From Boswellia sacra (lineage: Eukaryota; Streptophyta; Magnoliopsida; Sapindales; Burseraceae): 64,000 bases of DNA. The notes under the pieces are model-generated. The model was not told where the DNA came from and made no database searches. It was given only the letters and a program-made list of their open reading frames with translations. The stretch spans positions 372,001-436,000 of the forward strand of contig SNVD02010487.1 in NCBI GenBank assembly GCA_013180625.2, written 5' to 3'. This document shows positions 46,775 through 56,441 of the stretch, one piece after another. The stretch's first letter is position 1. Every line of letters begins with the position of its first letter. The position numbers and the translations under genes are program-made.

Positions 46775-48302
46775 TGACACATCCGAAAAAGGATTGTCTC
46801 CCAAGTATAGGAGTGTCGAAGTAATAATCCCGGTGAGACCGAGGTCGATCCACAAGGAAGGAGATTTTAGCGTTACAAATTATAAGATAAGCAAATATGA
46901 TATGAATAATTCAAAGAAATGACAAGATAATATCAATAAATATGTAAGATGGTAGGTGGTATTACCGACCATTTAAATATAAAACAAAAAGCAAGAGGAG
47001 GTAAAACCATCCATGGAAATAGGTGGTATAACCAACCATAGTAAATTAAAGAATAATTTCATAAGGTGGTAGAACCTACCATAGTAAATAAAATAAAAAG
47101 TTCATAAACAATAGAATAATTAAAATACAAAAGGAATTAACACAATAACAATGAAGGCTAAGGTTAGGGGATCCGCCCTTGATATTTCAAATAAGGATAA
47201 TTAACCCATTTTAGTTATATGAATTATATTTGTTTCTTTACCAATATTTATACCACTTCTTGTAAATGGGTTCAAGCATCCAATGTGCCAATCACCATAT
47301 GTCTACAACAAATCAAGGTTCCTAACTAGATTCGTGTCGATAAGGAAGAACCATACATCATCTAGAAAGGATCCAAGCATTTGATGTGCCAAGGATTGTC
47401 GACAATGGATCAAGACCTCCACTTTACGAGTGGTGTCAAGATTGATTAAGAAATTAAATATAAATCATATTGAATAAACATTATAAGATTAAGATTATTA
47501 AGCACATATTAAGGGTTAGAGAATCCTTATTCTCATATCAAGGGTTTCACCCTTTCACCTTAGCAAAAGAGAAATTAGAAGAACATTATAATAGAAAGAA
47601 AATAAAATGTAAGAAAAAGGAAATTCATTAATAACATAAACACACAAAACACAATACAAGATCCTAGCCAAAGCCAAAATGTTCCAGCCAAGGCCAAGAT
47701 GCCCCAATGGGTCACAAGGCACCTCTATTTATAGATACATCCAGGGGCAAACTTGTCAAATTATAAGGGCATAATTGTCAAATATTAGTTGTAAATATCT
47801 TTGACAATTAGGATCATTAGGCACAGACTTTGACCATCAATTTTGACACTGAAATGTTGATAATTTTAATCACATTCCTTCATGAAAGTTGTAGATATTT
47901 CTCTCAGCTTTCTAGAACATATTAATTTGCACAATTTGGATACGTATTTTGAGAGATACGGTCCAAATACTGAGGCCTGGTCAGACTAGGCCGAGACTAT
48001 AGATGGGTTCACTTCAAGCCCAATTTTGGTCCACTAAGATCCCGAATTTGATGATGCTTGTGAAATGCAATCTTGTAGACAATTAAATCAGCTTTTCAAA
48101 ACATTAAGAATTGCACCATTCTGATCTACAAATAGAGAGTTATGCCCATTTTACCAAATCTGTAACAAAACCAAAATTAAGAGGAATTAATTCCAAAGAT
48201 GCAAATGCTACAAATATGCTTAAGTTGAGGAATTTAATGACACTATTAATGCAATATGATGAACTAAACTCTTATTAAACATGCATATTTAAGTGTTCAT
48301 CA
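46775..48302 (-). repeat. Athila-like 3' LTR (left)
   Basis: 1,528 bp. Immediately outside its inner end lies CACACCCCCCAAC (48301-48313), the complement of the purine tract. In the LTR the minus strand has TATAAATAG at 47733-47725, a probable TATA box. Confidence 0.93.
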
Positions 48303-49638
48303 CACCCCCCAACTAGCTTATTGCTAGTCCCTAGCAATTAAAGCGTTATTATTTAGAAGTGATTTATAGAATTTTACATCCAAGGTGGTCATTATTGCAC
48401 TTTCCTTGATTTTATCCAAATAAACAAACTCTCAACCAATTATTATTATTATTATTATTTTTATGACTCATGTACCCTTCAGTCAAGATATCAATAAACC
48501 TCCTTTTTGTGCTCAGTCAACACATGACTATGGGACTTATTAGAAAGAAGCCATATCGGTTCTAATATTTGTTAAGGCTAACAACTTTAGGTAGGGGGCA
48601 TTCATTTATTTTATATATATATGTGTTTTTTTTTTTGAAAGAATGCATCTTTAACCCATGTAGCGAGCCTTAGGCTAATGGCTCCCAGACCAGTTGGCCT
48701 TAGGGCATTAGGTGTTAAGACACCCCTTCGAGCTTAACGACTCGGGTTGCCGATGCTTTATTTTTGCTTAGAAACTTATGGATAGTGCAATGTTCAATCC
48801 CATTAAGCTTTCTCCTTAATCCATGTAGCGAGCTTTGGGCCAATAGCTCCCAAACCAGTTGGTCTTAGGGTATTAGGTGTTAAGGCACCCCTCGGGCTTA
48901 ATTGCTCGAATTAAAGAGGCTACGAGACCAAACTTTATCCACAATTGCTATATTTTTTTTTCTTTTTTTTTCTTCTTTTTTTTTTGCTTTTTTTTTTTTA
49001 ACTATCCCCTTCCTTTGTGTTGCTATCCTAAACAAAACAAAAGAACTCAAATATTACAACATTTCATTTTGCCACCCACAATCATGCAGCAAGGTATGTG
49101 TGTGTGTGTGAAGAAAGGTTCATGAATACTTGCTTAATGAGTACATAAGCACACAATTTATTAAATGATAAGGTTGTGAGAGTTCATAGATTTGAATAAT
49201 TCAAAGTGAAATGAATAAGACCTCCTTGTTATAAAATTCAAAAATCAAGTCTAAATAATATCAAGTTAGCTAAAATGAGTTCATAAGATCAAAATAAAAT
49301 GACAAATTGGTTAGAATGGGTTTCAAGAGTTCAAACTGGTCCTCCATACTCTGCCATTCCTGACCCAGAATGCGTCTCAAGAGGATTTGAACTCCTTACA
49401 CCGCACTCTGAATCTAATTACTAACTCGCTTTTTTTTTTTTGTAAGAAAAAAATAAAATTTCAAGACACACTTATGTCTACTATCCTTCCCCCCCAACCA
49501 AATGAAACATTGTCCTCAATGTTTAAATGTAGAGAGATAAAGTATAGGAGACATTACCTGAAGCTTCTGTTATTCAAGAGAGATGACCTGAAAGACTCAT
49601 AAAATAACATACTAAAAATAAAATAAAAGACAAAAAAA
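48303..49638 (-). other. 3' untranslated region of the Athila-like element
   Basis: No ORF worth reporting. Contains the purine tract, the direct repeats, the poly-T tract and a (TG)n run at 49099-49111. It is the part between the LOG stop and the 3' LTR. Confidence 0.55.
48655..48910. repeat. Two ~105-130 bp direct repeats near the 3' LTR
   Basis: CCATGTAGCGAGC...GGCACCCCT-type unit occurs at about 48656-48760 and 48822-48910 with the phrases CCAGTTGG(C/T)CTTAGGG and TTAGGTGTTAAG shared. They lie between LOG and the 3' LTR. No coding region. Then a poly-T rich tract (48945-49005). Confidence 0.7.
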
Positions 49639-50289
49639 TTACAAACGGAGATTCAGATCCAATTTGCACTTTTTGTTTTGCCCTCCTACCCAATTAATTT
49701 GAGTACTAGCTGGGTCAGGTTCATACTCAACTTCTTGTAATTTGTCAAGTAACTCACCAACAGAAGTGGCAGAAACAAGGATCTTTCTCGCTAAATGAGG
49801 GATAAAATTCTGTTCCACAGCTGCATCAACAAAACTTATCAAAGGATCAAAGAAATTTTTAACATTCAACAAACCTATGGGTTTTTGATGGAGATTCAAT
49901 TGGGCCCAAGAGGCAATTTGAAAAATTTCTTCAAGAGTGCCAAAGCCACCTGGTAAAGCAATAAAGGCATCTGAATTGATGAGCATATGTGCCATGCGTT
50001 CATGCATAGAGGAGACCTGTAACTCCGTCCCAACCGTTTTTCCAACGATGCTTTCTATGGCCAAAGCTTTAGGAATAACTCCTAAAACTTGAGTACCTCC
50101 TACATGTGCAGCTGTTGACACACAACCCATTAACCCGAGGCTACCTTCCCCATAAACCACATGAATCTTTCTTTCAGCGAGTAATCTACCAAGATAATTT
50201 GCTGCCTCGACAAACTCTTCACTTTTACCTGGTCGAGATCCACAAAATACACATATCATTTGGATTCGACGTTTTGAAGTTCCCTCCAT
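49639..50289 (-). CDS. LOG-type cytokinin-activating phosphoribohydrolase, intact and intronless
   Basis: 216 codons without a break from ATG 50289. The family (LOG) removes ribose 5'-phosphate from cytokinin nucleotides to give active free cytokinins in the cytosol or nucleus. Signature blocks are in order: CVFCGSRPGKSEEF (residues 13-26), VVYGEGSLGLMG (44-55, with a Glu where LOGs usually have Gly), MHERMAHM (95-102, usual HERKA-type Arg kept, Lys replaced by Met), PGGFGTLEE (113-121, usual PGGYGTLEE) and WAQLNLHQKPIGLLN. The length matches the family. The C-terminus is LDLNLRL. It lies inside the retroelement in the same orientation. Plant LOG genes normally have several introns, so the lack of introns suggests capture from mRNA. 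A CATAAATACC box lies ~50 bp upstream (50338-50347). Activity is uncertain because of the changed residues. Confidence 0.92.
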   Translation of the reverse strand: MEGTSKRRIQMICVFCGSRPGKSEEFVEAANYLGRLLAERKIHVVYGEGSLGLMGCVSTAAHVGGTQVLGVIPKALAIESIVGKTVGTELQVSSMHERMAHMLINSDAFIALPGGFGTLEEIFQIASWAQLNLHQKPIGLLNVKNFFDPLISFVDAAVEQNFIPHLARKILVSATSVGELLDKLQEVEYEPDPASTQINWVGGQNKKCKLDLNLRL

Positions 50290-50667
50290 GTCTATGCAAC
50301 TCTCTAACTGTGTGTGAAGAAGAGAATAAGAGATGTGGTATTTATGGAGTGCAAAAAGGTATGCTAATGATGATATCTATCTAGGTAGCTCGGTTGTTTG
50401 TTGAAAAATTTGACAATAATGCATAAAAATTCAAAAGATGATGAAATAAGACACATAAGTCAAACAAAAGATACAAATTCAAAAATGACAGCTATGAGGT
50501 ATTAAAATTCAAAATGATGGCACGCATGCATATGTACAGGTAGTTGTGACTGTGGCTCACATCTTCCTCTGGTTTTACGTCCAGAAACGGCTTAAACACC
50601 TTCTATGAGTTGGGGATATGCTTCCCATCCAGTTTTCTTATAAACTGGCAAACAGGGTCGTTTTGAG

Positions 50668-51150
50668 TCAGATTCCCAAGACTATAGCGTTCCTGCTCAT
50701 CTCAGAATTGTGTCCATAAGTTAAAATTTCACGCTGCACAAGTCCACAAGAATGCGTCTCAAGAGTCATTCGGATATCATCCAAAGACTCCTTACTCAGT
50801 CCATTCTTGATGACCTGTAGTTTATCCTCTCGATTGTTAGACAAATATCCCAAGGAGCGGCAACGCTAATTACAAGTCCATCTTGCACATCTGGGACAAA
50901 CTTGTAACCTTTTCGCTTTTCGCTTTTTGGCATAAGAGCTTTTTCCCAAACCTGGCATATGGGAAACAAGATTATCTGAAAACTTACAAGAGAATCGAAC
51001 CTTAGCTTCAATTAACCATCTTAAATCAACAGGAATACCCTTACGCATCAACAACCTTAGTCTTTCTACACGAGCTTTATAAATTTTAAGCAAATCATTT
51101 TGAGGAAGAGAGGGAAAATGTTTGCGCAATTTTGAGAGAATGGTATCCAT
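50668..51150 (-). pseudogene. Unrecognised zinc-ribbon-like ORF with one stop
   Basis: From an ATG at 51150 the frame reads MDTILSKLRKHFPSLPQ, is basic in the middle, and has CPRCARWTCN(stop)RC (C-X2-C-X4-C-X3-C). It then continues in the same frame through NNREDKLQVIKNGLSKESL to 50668. Removing the single TAG would give about 160 residues. I do not recognise the family. It lies between gag and LOG in the same orientation, so it is either an element-specific protein or a second captured gene. Confidence 0.5.
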
Positions 51151-51204
51151 GTGAAGAAAATGAGAGAGAAGAAAAGAAAATGGATGCAAGGTGAGCAATA
51201 GTTT

Positions 51205-52701
51205 TTAGGGAACTGAAAAACCGACTTTAAATGTTACGGAGTACCGTATCCGCCACTTGACCGGAAAATAAAATGCAAACACACAAATAAAATAAAAACA
51301 CATAAAATAAAATGAGAACAAACTAGAAATGATAGCAAAAATCAAGAATAAAAATAAAAATATGGCACCGATGGATGAAATTTGGACAATCGTAAAAAAA
51401 AACCAAAAGAGGAATCTCTTCGAAAGTAATTTACTATGGTAAAAAATATGCCATTGAGGTGGTACCTTTCTTTTTCCTTTAATTGTAAGAATGGAAGAGA
51501 TTACCACTAGTTGAATTTGTTTGTCCTTGAGGCATGCATTCTTGAGTGTGGATGTTTCTTCCTGCCTTTGTTCAAAACATGGCTCCCAACTCTTAATCTC
51601 CTTCACCTGTACAAAATCAAGCAATGAGAATCCTTTAGAAACAATGATTTCTAGTTGCACACTTGGTCTAAATGAACCGGTTAACCCGATTTCTGAAGGA
51701 CTTGAAAAATTCTCATTTTGAATATAATCTTCCACATTAGTTTTAGACCCATAAGCTTCCTCATTTTCATCATGCTCGAAAAATTCGTTAGTGTCAAAAT
51801 TTTGATTAAATTCCTTTGCATGATGATATGAGTGCCTAAGTGAGGATTCGGTCTTTTCCTTGTTAGGTGAAAGTTTATCAACCTCTTCCTTACCCTTTAG
51901 AATTGATTCATCATCTTCCTCATTAGGGTTAAGGACATGTTCTTGATCAACCTTATCATCATGAAGAGCACTTACCGAATCTTCATCTAGAGCACTTACC
52001 GGATCTTCATCTAGATGTTGGCCACTTGGATTACTCACGTGTGGGTTGATAAGGTTTGGCTCGAGTTGAGATGGAAACTCACCTTTCTCAAATGCAAGTT
52101 TTTCAAGAGCATCATTTAAGTTTGCTATATTTTGATTAGCTTGACTTAATAAATGCATTGTCTCTTCAAAGCCATTTCTAGGAGGAGAGGCATATACATG
52201 ATCATGAGAATTTTGAAAATTTCGGTATGATTGAAAGGGAGGTTGATAAGATTGTGCATGATGATCATTCTCCCAATCAAAACTCAAGTGATTTTTCCAT
52301 CCAAAATTTTGTGAGCAAGGATTAGGATTTGACCTTTGGAAAGCATTTAAAGTATTGGGTTGTTCATGGAGACTTTTCCAAGAGGTAGGCACATTTGGGC
52401 AATCATCTGTTGGATGACCACTAGAATTACACGTGTGACAGACATTTTCTTGCATAGATCTCATTTCTAAATCCTCGATTCTTTTAGCTAGGGATGCAAA
52501 TTTGACATGAAGATCATGATTTTCCCTAAAGTTATAAATACCTCTACTAGATGTTTTTGGCACCTCATAGGTGTCAACATGACTCCAATTTTGGGCATTT
52601 TTCGCTAGTAAGTCTATGAAATCCATGGTTTCATGGTTGAAATATTTTGCATCATGAGAGAAGACTATGCATGATTGTGCACAAGTTCTTATGTAATCCA
52701 T
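51205..52701 (-). CDS. Gag-like protein of the Athila-like element
   Basis: An uninterrupted 498-codon frame. It starts inside the capsid region (the upstream gag N-terminus is missing), with a CCHC knuckle CHTCNSSGHPTDDCP at about residues 88-102 that fits C-X2-C-X4-H-X4-C. A Gln/Asn/Pro-rich then acidic region follows. The last ~80 residues are very hydrophobic with several potential membrane segments, unusual for gag. It has no protease or RT. It probably packages the element's RNA. Confidence 0.75.
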   Translation of the reverse strand: MDYIRTCAQSCIVFSHDAKYFNHETMDFIDLLAKNAQNWSHVDTYEVPKTSSRGIYNFRENHDLHVKFASLAKRIEDLEMRSMQENVCHTCNSSGHPTDDCPNVPTSWKSLHEQPNTLNAFQRSNPNPCSQNFGWKNHLSFDWENDHHAQSYQPPFQSYRNFQNSHDHVYASPPRNGFEETMHLLSQANQNIANLNDALEKLAFEKGEFPSQLEPNLINPHVSNPSGQHLDEDPVSALDEDSVSALHDDKVDQEHVLNPNEEDDESILKGKEEVDKLSPNKEKTESSLRHSYHHAKEFNQNFDTNEFFEHDENEEAYGSKTNVEDYIQNENFSSPSEIGLTGSFRPSVQLEIIVSKGFSLLDFVQVKEIKSWEPCFEQRQEETSTLKNACLKDKQIQLVVISSILTIKGKRKVPPQWHIFYHSKLLSKRFLFWFFFTIVQISSIGAIFLFLFLIFAIISSLFSFYFMCFYFICVFAFYFPVKWRIRYSVTFKVGFSVP

Positions 52702-52912
52702 TAATGTTCTTGGTTGGGCATGAGCATGTTTTTCAAAGAAGATGAGTGGCTACAAATAATTCTATCAACTAATGCAAAAAGAAAGAAAAGATTAACACAT
52801 GCAAGAAAAATAAAAATAAAAATAGGGAGAGAAAAGATGAACACATACAAGAAAAATAAAAAGAGAAATGGGAAAAGAGAGTACTTACAATTTTGTACGC
52901 CAAATTTTACCT

Positions 52913-52930
52913 TCCCCGGCAACGGCGCCA
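52913..52930 (-). other. Primer-binding site (tRNA-Asp)
   Basis: Minus-strand TGGCGCCGTTGCCGGGGA, the complement of a plant tRNA-Asp 3' end, a few bases from the LTR. This primer is typical of Athila/Tat-type gypsy elements. Confidence 0.85.
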
Positions 52931-52936
52931 AAAACT

Positions 52937-54465
52937 TGACACATCCGAAAAAGGATTGTCTCCCAAGTATAGGAGTGTCGAAGTAATAATCCCGGTGAGA
53001 CCGAGGTCGATCCACAAGGAAGGAGATTTTAGCGTTACAAATTATCAGATAAGCAAATATGATATTAATAATTCAAAGAAATGACAAGATAATATCAATA
53101 AATATGTAAGATGGTAGGCGGTATTACCGACCATTCAAATATAAAACAAAAAAGCAAGAGGAGGTAAAACCATCCATGGAAATAGGTGGTATAACCAACC
53201 ATAGTAAATTAAAGAACAATTTCATAAGATGGTAGAACCTACCATAGTAAATAAAATAAAAAGTTCATAAACAATAGAATAATTAAAATACTAGAGGAAT
53301 TAACACAATAACAATGAAGGCTAAGGTTAGGGGATCCGCCCTTAATATTTTAAATAAGGATAATTAACCCATTTTAGTTATATGAATTATATTTGTTTCG
53401 TTACCAATATTTATACCACTTCTTGTAAATGGGTTCAAGCATCCAATGTGCCAATCACCATATGTCTACAACAGATCAAGGTTCCTAACTAGATTCGTGT
53501 CGGTAAGGAAGAACCATACATCATCTAGAAAGGATCCAAGCATTTGATGTGCCAAGGATTGTCGACAATGGATCAAGACCTCCACTTTACGAGTGGTGTC
53601 AAGATTGATTAAGAAATTAAATATAAATCATATTGAATAAACATTATAAGATTAAGATTATTAGGCACATATTAAGGGTTAGAGAATCCTTATTCTCATA
53701 TCAAGGGTTTCACCCTTTCACCTTAGCAAAAGAGAAATTAGAAGAACATTATAATAGAAAGAAAATAAAATGCAAGAAAAAGGAAATTCATTAATAACAT
53801 AAACACACAAAACACAATACAAGATCCTAGCCAAAGCCAAAATGTTCCAGCCAAGGCCAAGATGCCCTAATGGGTCACAAGGCACCTCTATTTATAGATA
53901 CATCCAGGGGCAAACTTGTCAAATTATAAGGGCATAATTGTCAAATATTAGTTGTAAATATCTTTGACAATTGGGATCATTAGGCACGGATTTTGACTAT
54001 CCATTTTGACACTGAAATGTTGATAATTTTAATCACATGCCTTCATGAAAGTTGTAGATATTTCTCTCAGCTTTCTAGAACATATTAATTTGCATAATTT
54101 GGATACGTATTTTGAGAGAAACGGTCCAAATACTGAGGCCTGGTCAGACTAGGCCGAGACTATAGATGGGTTTACTTCAAGCCCAATTTTGGCCCAATAA
54201 GAGCCCGAATTTGATAATGCTTGTGAAATGCAATCTTGTAGACAATTAAATCAGCTTTTCAAAACATTAAGAATTGCACCATTCTGATCTATAAATAGAG
54301 AGTTATGTCCATTTTACCAAACCTGTAACAAAACCAAAATTAAGAAGAATTAATTCCAAAGATGCAAATGCTACAAATATGCTTAAGTTGAGGAATTTAA
54401 TGATACTATTAATGCAATGTGATGAACTAAACTCTTATTAAACATGCATATTTAAGTGTTCATCA
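52937..54465 (-). repeat. Athila-like 5' LTR (right)
   Basis: 1,529 bp, almost identical to the left copy. Equivalent TATA box on the minus strand at 53896-53888. Transcription of the element and its cargo should start here. Confidence 0.93.
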
Positions 54466-55325
54466 TATATTCATTAGTATTGCATAGAATGAGTTATTGC
54501 TTGATTTTGGAGCTTTGTTGGGAATGGGAGAAGTTTTGCTAGGGATTTTGCTGAAAATATGGGAGGAGTTCCAATGACTTAGCTAGTAAAATCTAAAAGA
54601 TTTGCTCTTGGCTGCTGGAATTTGTCATGTGAACTTCAAATTTGATTAGGTTGGCTATCATTTGCTGTTGCTTTTGGATTCGAATTAGAATCACAGTTTG
54701 TTGTTAATAGCTATTCCTATGGTTTAGCTTGTGTATTGGTAATTATACAATTGATCTATGGTACTTGTTCTATATACTATTATGCGGATGTTATTAATAT
54801 AAAGTATTTTTGTAATTAATCAGCTGTGCACTTTAATGTTTAGTTCATATTGAATTTGTAAATGAATTTCAAATACAAGAACGCATAAATTAAATAAAAA
54901 ATCATAATTTTACAAAACTAAAATTAAATATTATAACAGAAAATATGAATCATAAGTTTTATCAAAAACAATTAATTTACCCGCAAAAAATTAACCTAAT
55001 ACTAATTTTTGTACTAAAATCAAATACTAATTTTGCCGCCAAAATTAAATTGAAATCCACAAAAAAAATCAATTTTACTGCTAAAAAATTCAAATTGAAA
55101 AAAAAGTCAAATTTTCAACCAAAAAAATTCAATGAAATTGATTAAAAAATTAATTTGTTAGTGTGACAGACTAATGACTTGCAAAAACTATCGTAAAGGT
55201 CATAAGAGATTTTTTTCTTTATCATGAATGAGTGACAGTAACATAGGTGACTGATAGATTCTTTGTAATCCACCCCCGTTTATGACTGTTTGTTCCTGTC
55301 ATCTATTGCCATTTTTCTCGTAGTG
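54466..55325. other. Right part of Pack-CACTA 2
   Basis: AT-rich sequence with a Lys-coding low-complexity run (54880-55150) that is not a credible gene, then the GTGAC-type subterminal units and right end of the element. Confidence 0.5.
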
Positions 55326-55328
55326 CAT

Positions 55329-56240
55329 GGAGTTGGTTTTCAGGGAGTTTAGATGATTTCATAGCAGGAAAGAAAGCCATTAAGCTCTATAAGTCATAGT
55401 AAAATGTGTTTTCTTTGCAGTACCTATCACGCATTATTGACAGGGCCATGGCTGGATATTGTGCTAGACAAAAGTGTGCCAACTATTAGACCAAATTTCT
55501 TGGTTCTCGATTAAGGTTTAGGTACTAGTTTTCATAAATACTTCAACCATATTAGGCAAGCCATTGGCTTAACAGATGAATGCAGCAAGCTAACTAATTT
55601 ATATTGAGTGAGTTTGACCATCGGTTTATGTCAGAATCAAGTGTTGTCATGTGACAAATAATATGTTTGTTTCGTCTGACAAACATATAGGATAACTTAG
55701 ATCTTAAGCCTATCATTTCAATTACATGTTGTTGGATGCACATACCTTTGAATAAAACTCAAATTTAATCCTAACCAAAGACAATTACCTGAATACATTT
55801 TCTAACTGATACATGTTTTGGCCAATGTTATTATGCCACTTATTTTGAAAAGGAAATGATCAACGAGGAAAAGAGAACCAGTTAGGTAATATTGCCAAGT
55901 AACCAAGATCTATTTTTCTTGCTATAGATACTACAAGGGCTTAGGGGACAACAAGAGGACTTGTAATCTGGTTCCTGGCAGTCTGAAATTTTTTTTTTAA
56001 TTGTACAAATTTATCATTACATTATGGATTTATGTATTTGCTTTAATTTTGTTTTTCAGTATCAAACAGAAACATACAAATAGACTTATGCATCCTGGTT
56101 CATGGTGCATGGGGCCATTTTGGTAGGATCTCTTATCATTGGAAGTCGAAACAAACCTATTTCTGAAGACCCTTCATATGGGGTTCTATGTTATACAATT
56201 TGGAAGTTCATTACACCTAAGTTCATTACAAACCTAAGTT
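55329..56240 (-). repeat. Duplicated TNL-cluster flank, copy 1 right part
   Basis: Aligns by eye with 59372-60720, interrupted there by a probable solo LTR. Shared phrases include AGATGATTTC(A/T)TAGCA, CAGAATCAAGTG and ACAA(A/T)AATATG. No gene recognised. This, together with 40355-40925, is one block split by the CACTA insertion. Confidence 0.65.
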
Positions 56241-56441
56241 CTATGTTGTTGGGCCTACGCGCCTTTTCTTTTTTGTTTGGGCCTTTTGGCTCCATATATC
56301 GCTTTTTGTTTGAGGCCTTTGGGCTTCGTTTTTCTTCCTTTTGGACTTGTGAGTACTAAGTACTCTTCTTGAGGGATGCCCCTCGTATTTTGTATAATCT
56401 TTTTTCTTTTTATGTGAATAGTAATTTTTCCAAAAAAAAAA
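56240..56441 (+). mobile_element. 5'-truncated LINE-like tail
   Basis: GCCTTTTGGCTCC- and TTTGGGCTTCG-type pyrimidine-rich sequence is followed by GGGATGCCCCTCG, TTTTGTATAATC and TGTGAATAGTAATTTTTCC with an A-rich end (56431-56440). This is the usual form of a plant L1-type LINE 3' end. Boundaries and target duplication could not be fixed. Confidence 0.4.

Larger units (their letters stand above)
46775..54465 (-). mobile_element. Athila-like gypsy retroelement carrying an intact LOG gene
   Basis: LTRs of 1.53 kb (TGACACATCC to GTTCATCA on the plus strand) and a perfect 5 bp duplication TATAT (46770-46774 and 54466-54470). Orientation is minus: the primer-binding site for tRNA-Asp is next to the right LTR, the purine tract next to the left. 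Inside, in the same orientation, lie a gag-like ORF, a small ORF with zinc-ribbon-like Cys, and an intact LOG ORF. No protease, RT or integrase was found, so it is a non-autonomous element needing help from a relative. LTRs differ at only about 2% by eye, so this is the youngest large insertion here. Confidence 0.9.
40926..55325 (+). mobile_element. CACTA element with captured genes and nested insertions (Pack-CACTA 2)
   Basis: Left end CACTATAAGAAAAAAG, right end complement of CACTACGAGAAAAATG, and 3 bp duplication CAT (40923-40925 and 55326-55328). The empty site is seen in the paralogous block at 59361-59375, where AAGTTCAT runs straight on. It contains a hAT element, an Athila-like element, and fragments of host genes, but no transposase. 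Without the nested insertions it is about 5.4 kb. Confidence 0.88.

Noticed and set aside
48877..49125. Forward ORFs over the poly-T rich tract
   Set aside because: They consist largely of Phe/Lys runs from homopolymers and have no homology or domain; low complexity only.
54945..55145. 66-codon Lys-rich ORF
   Set aside because: Low-complexity A-rich sequence inside the CACTA element; no start context, no domain.
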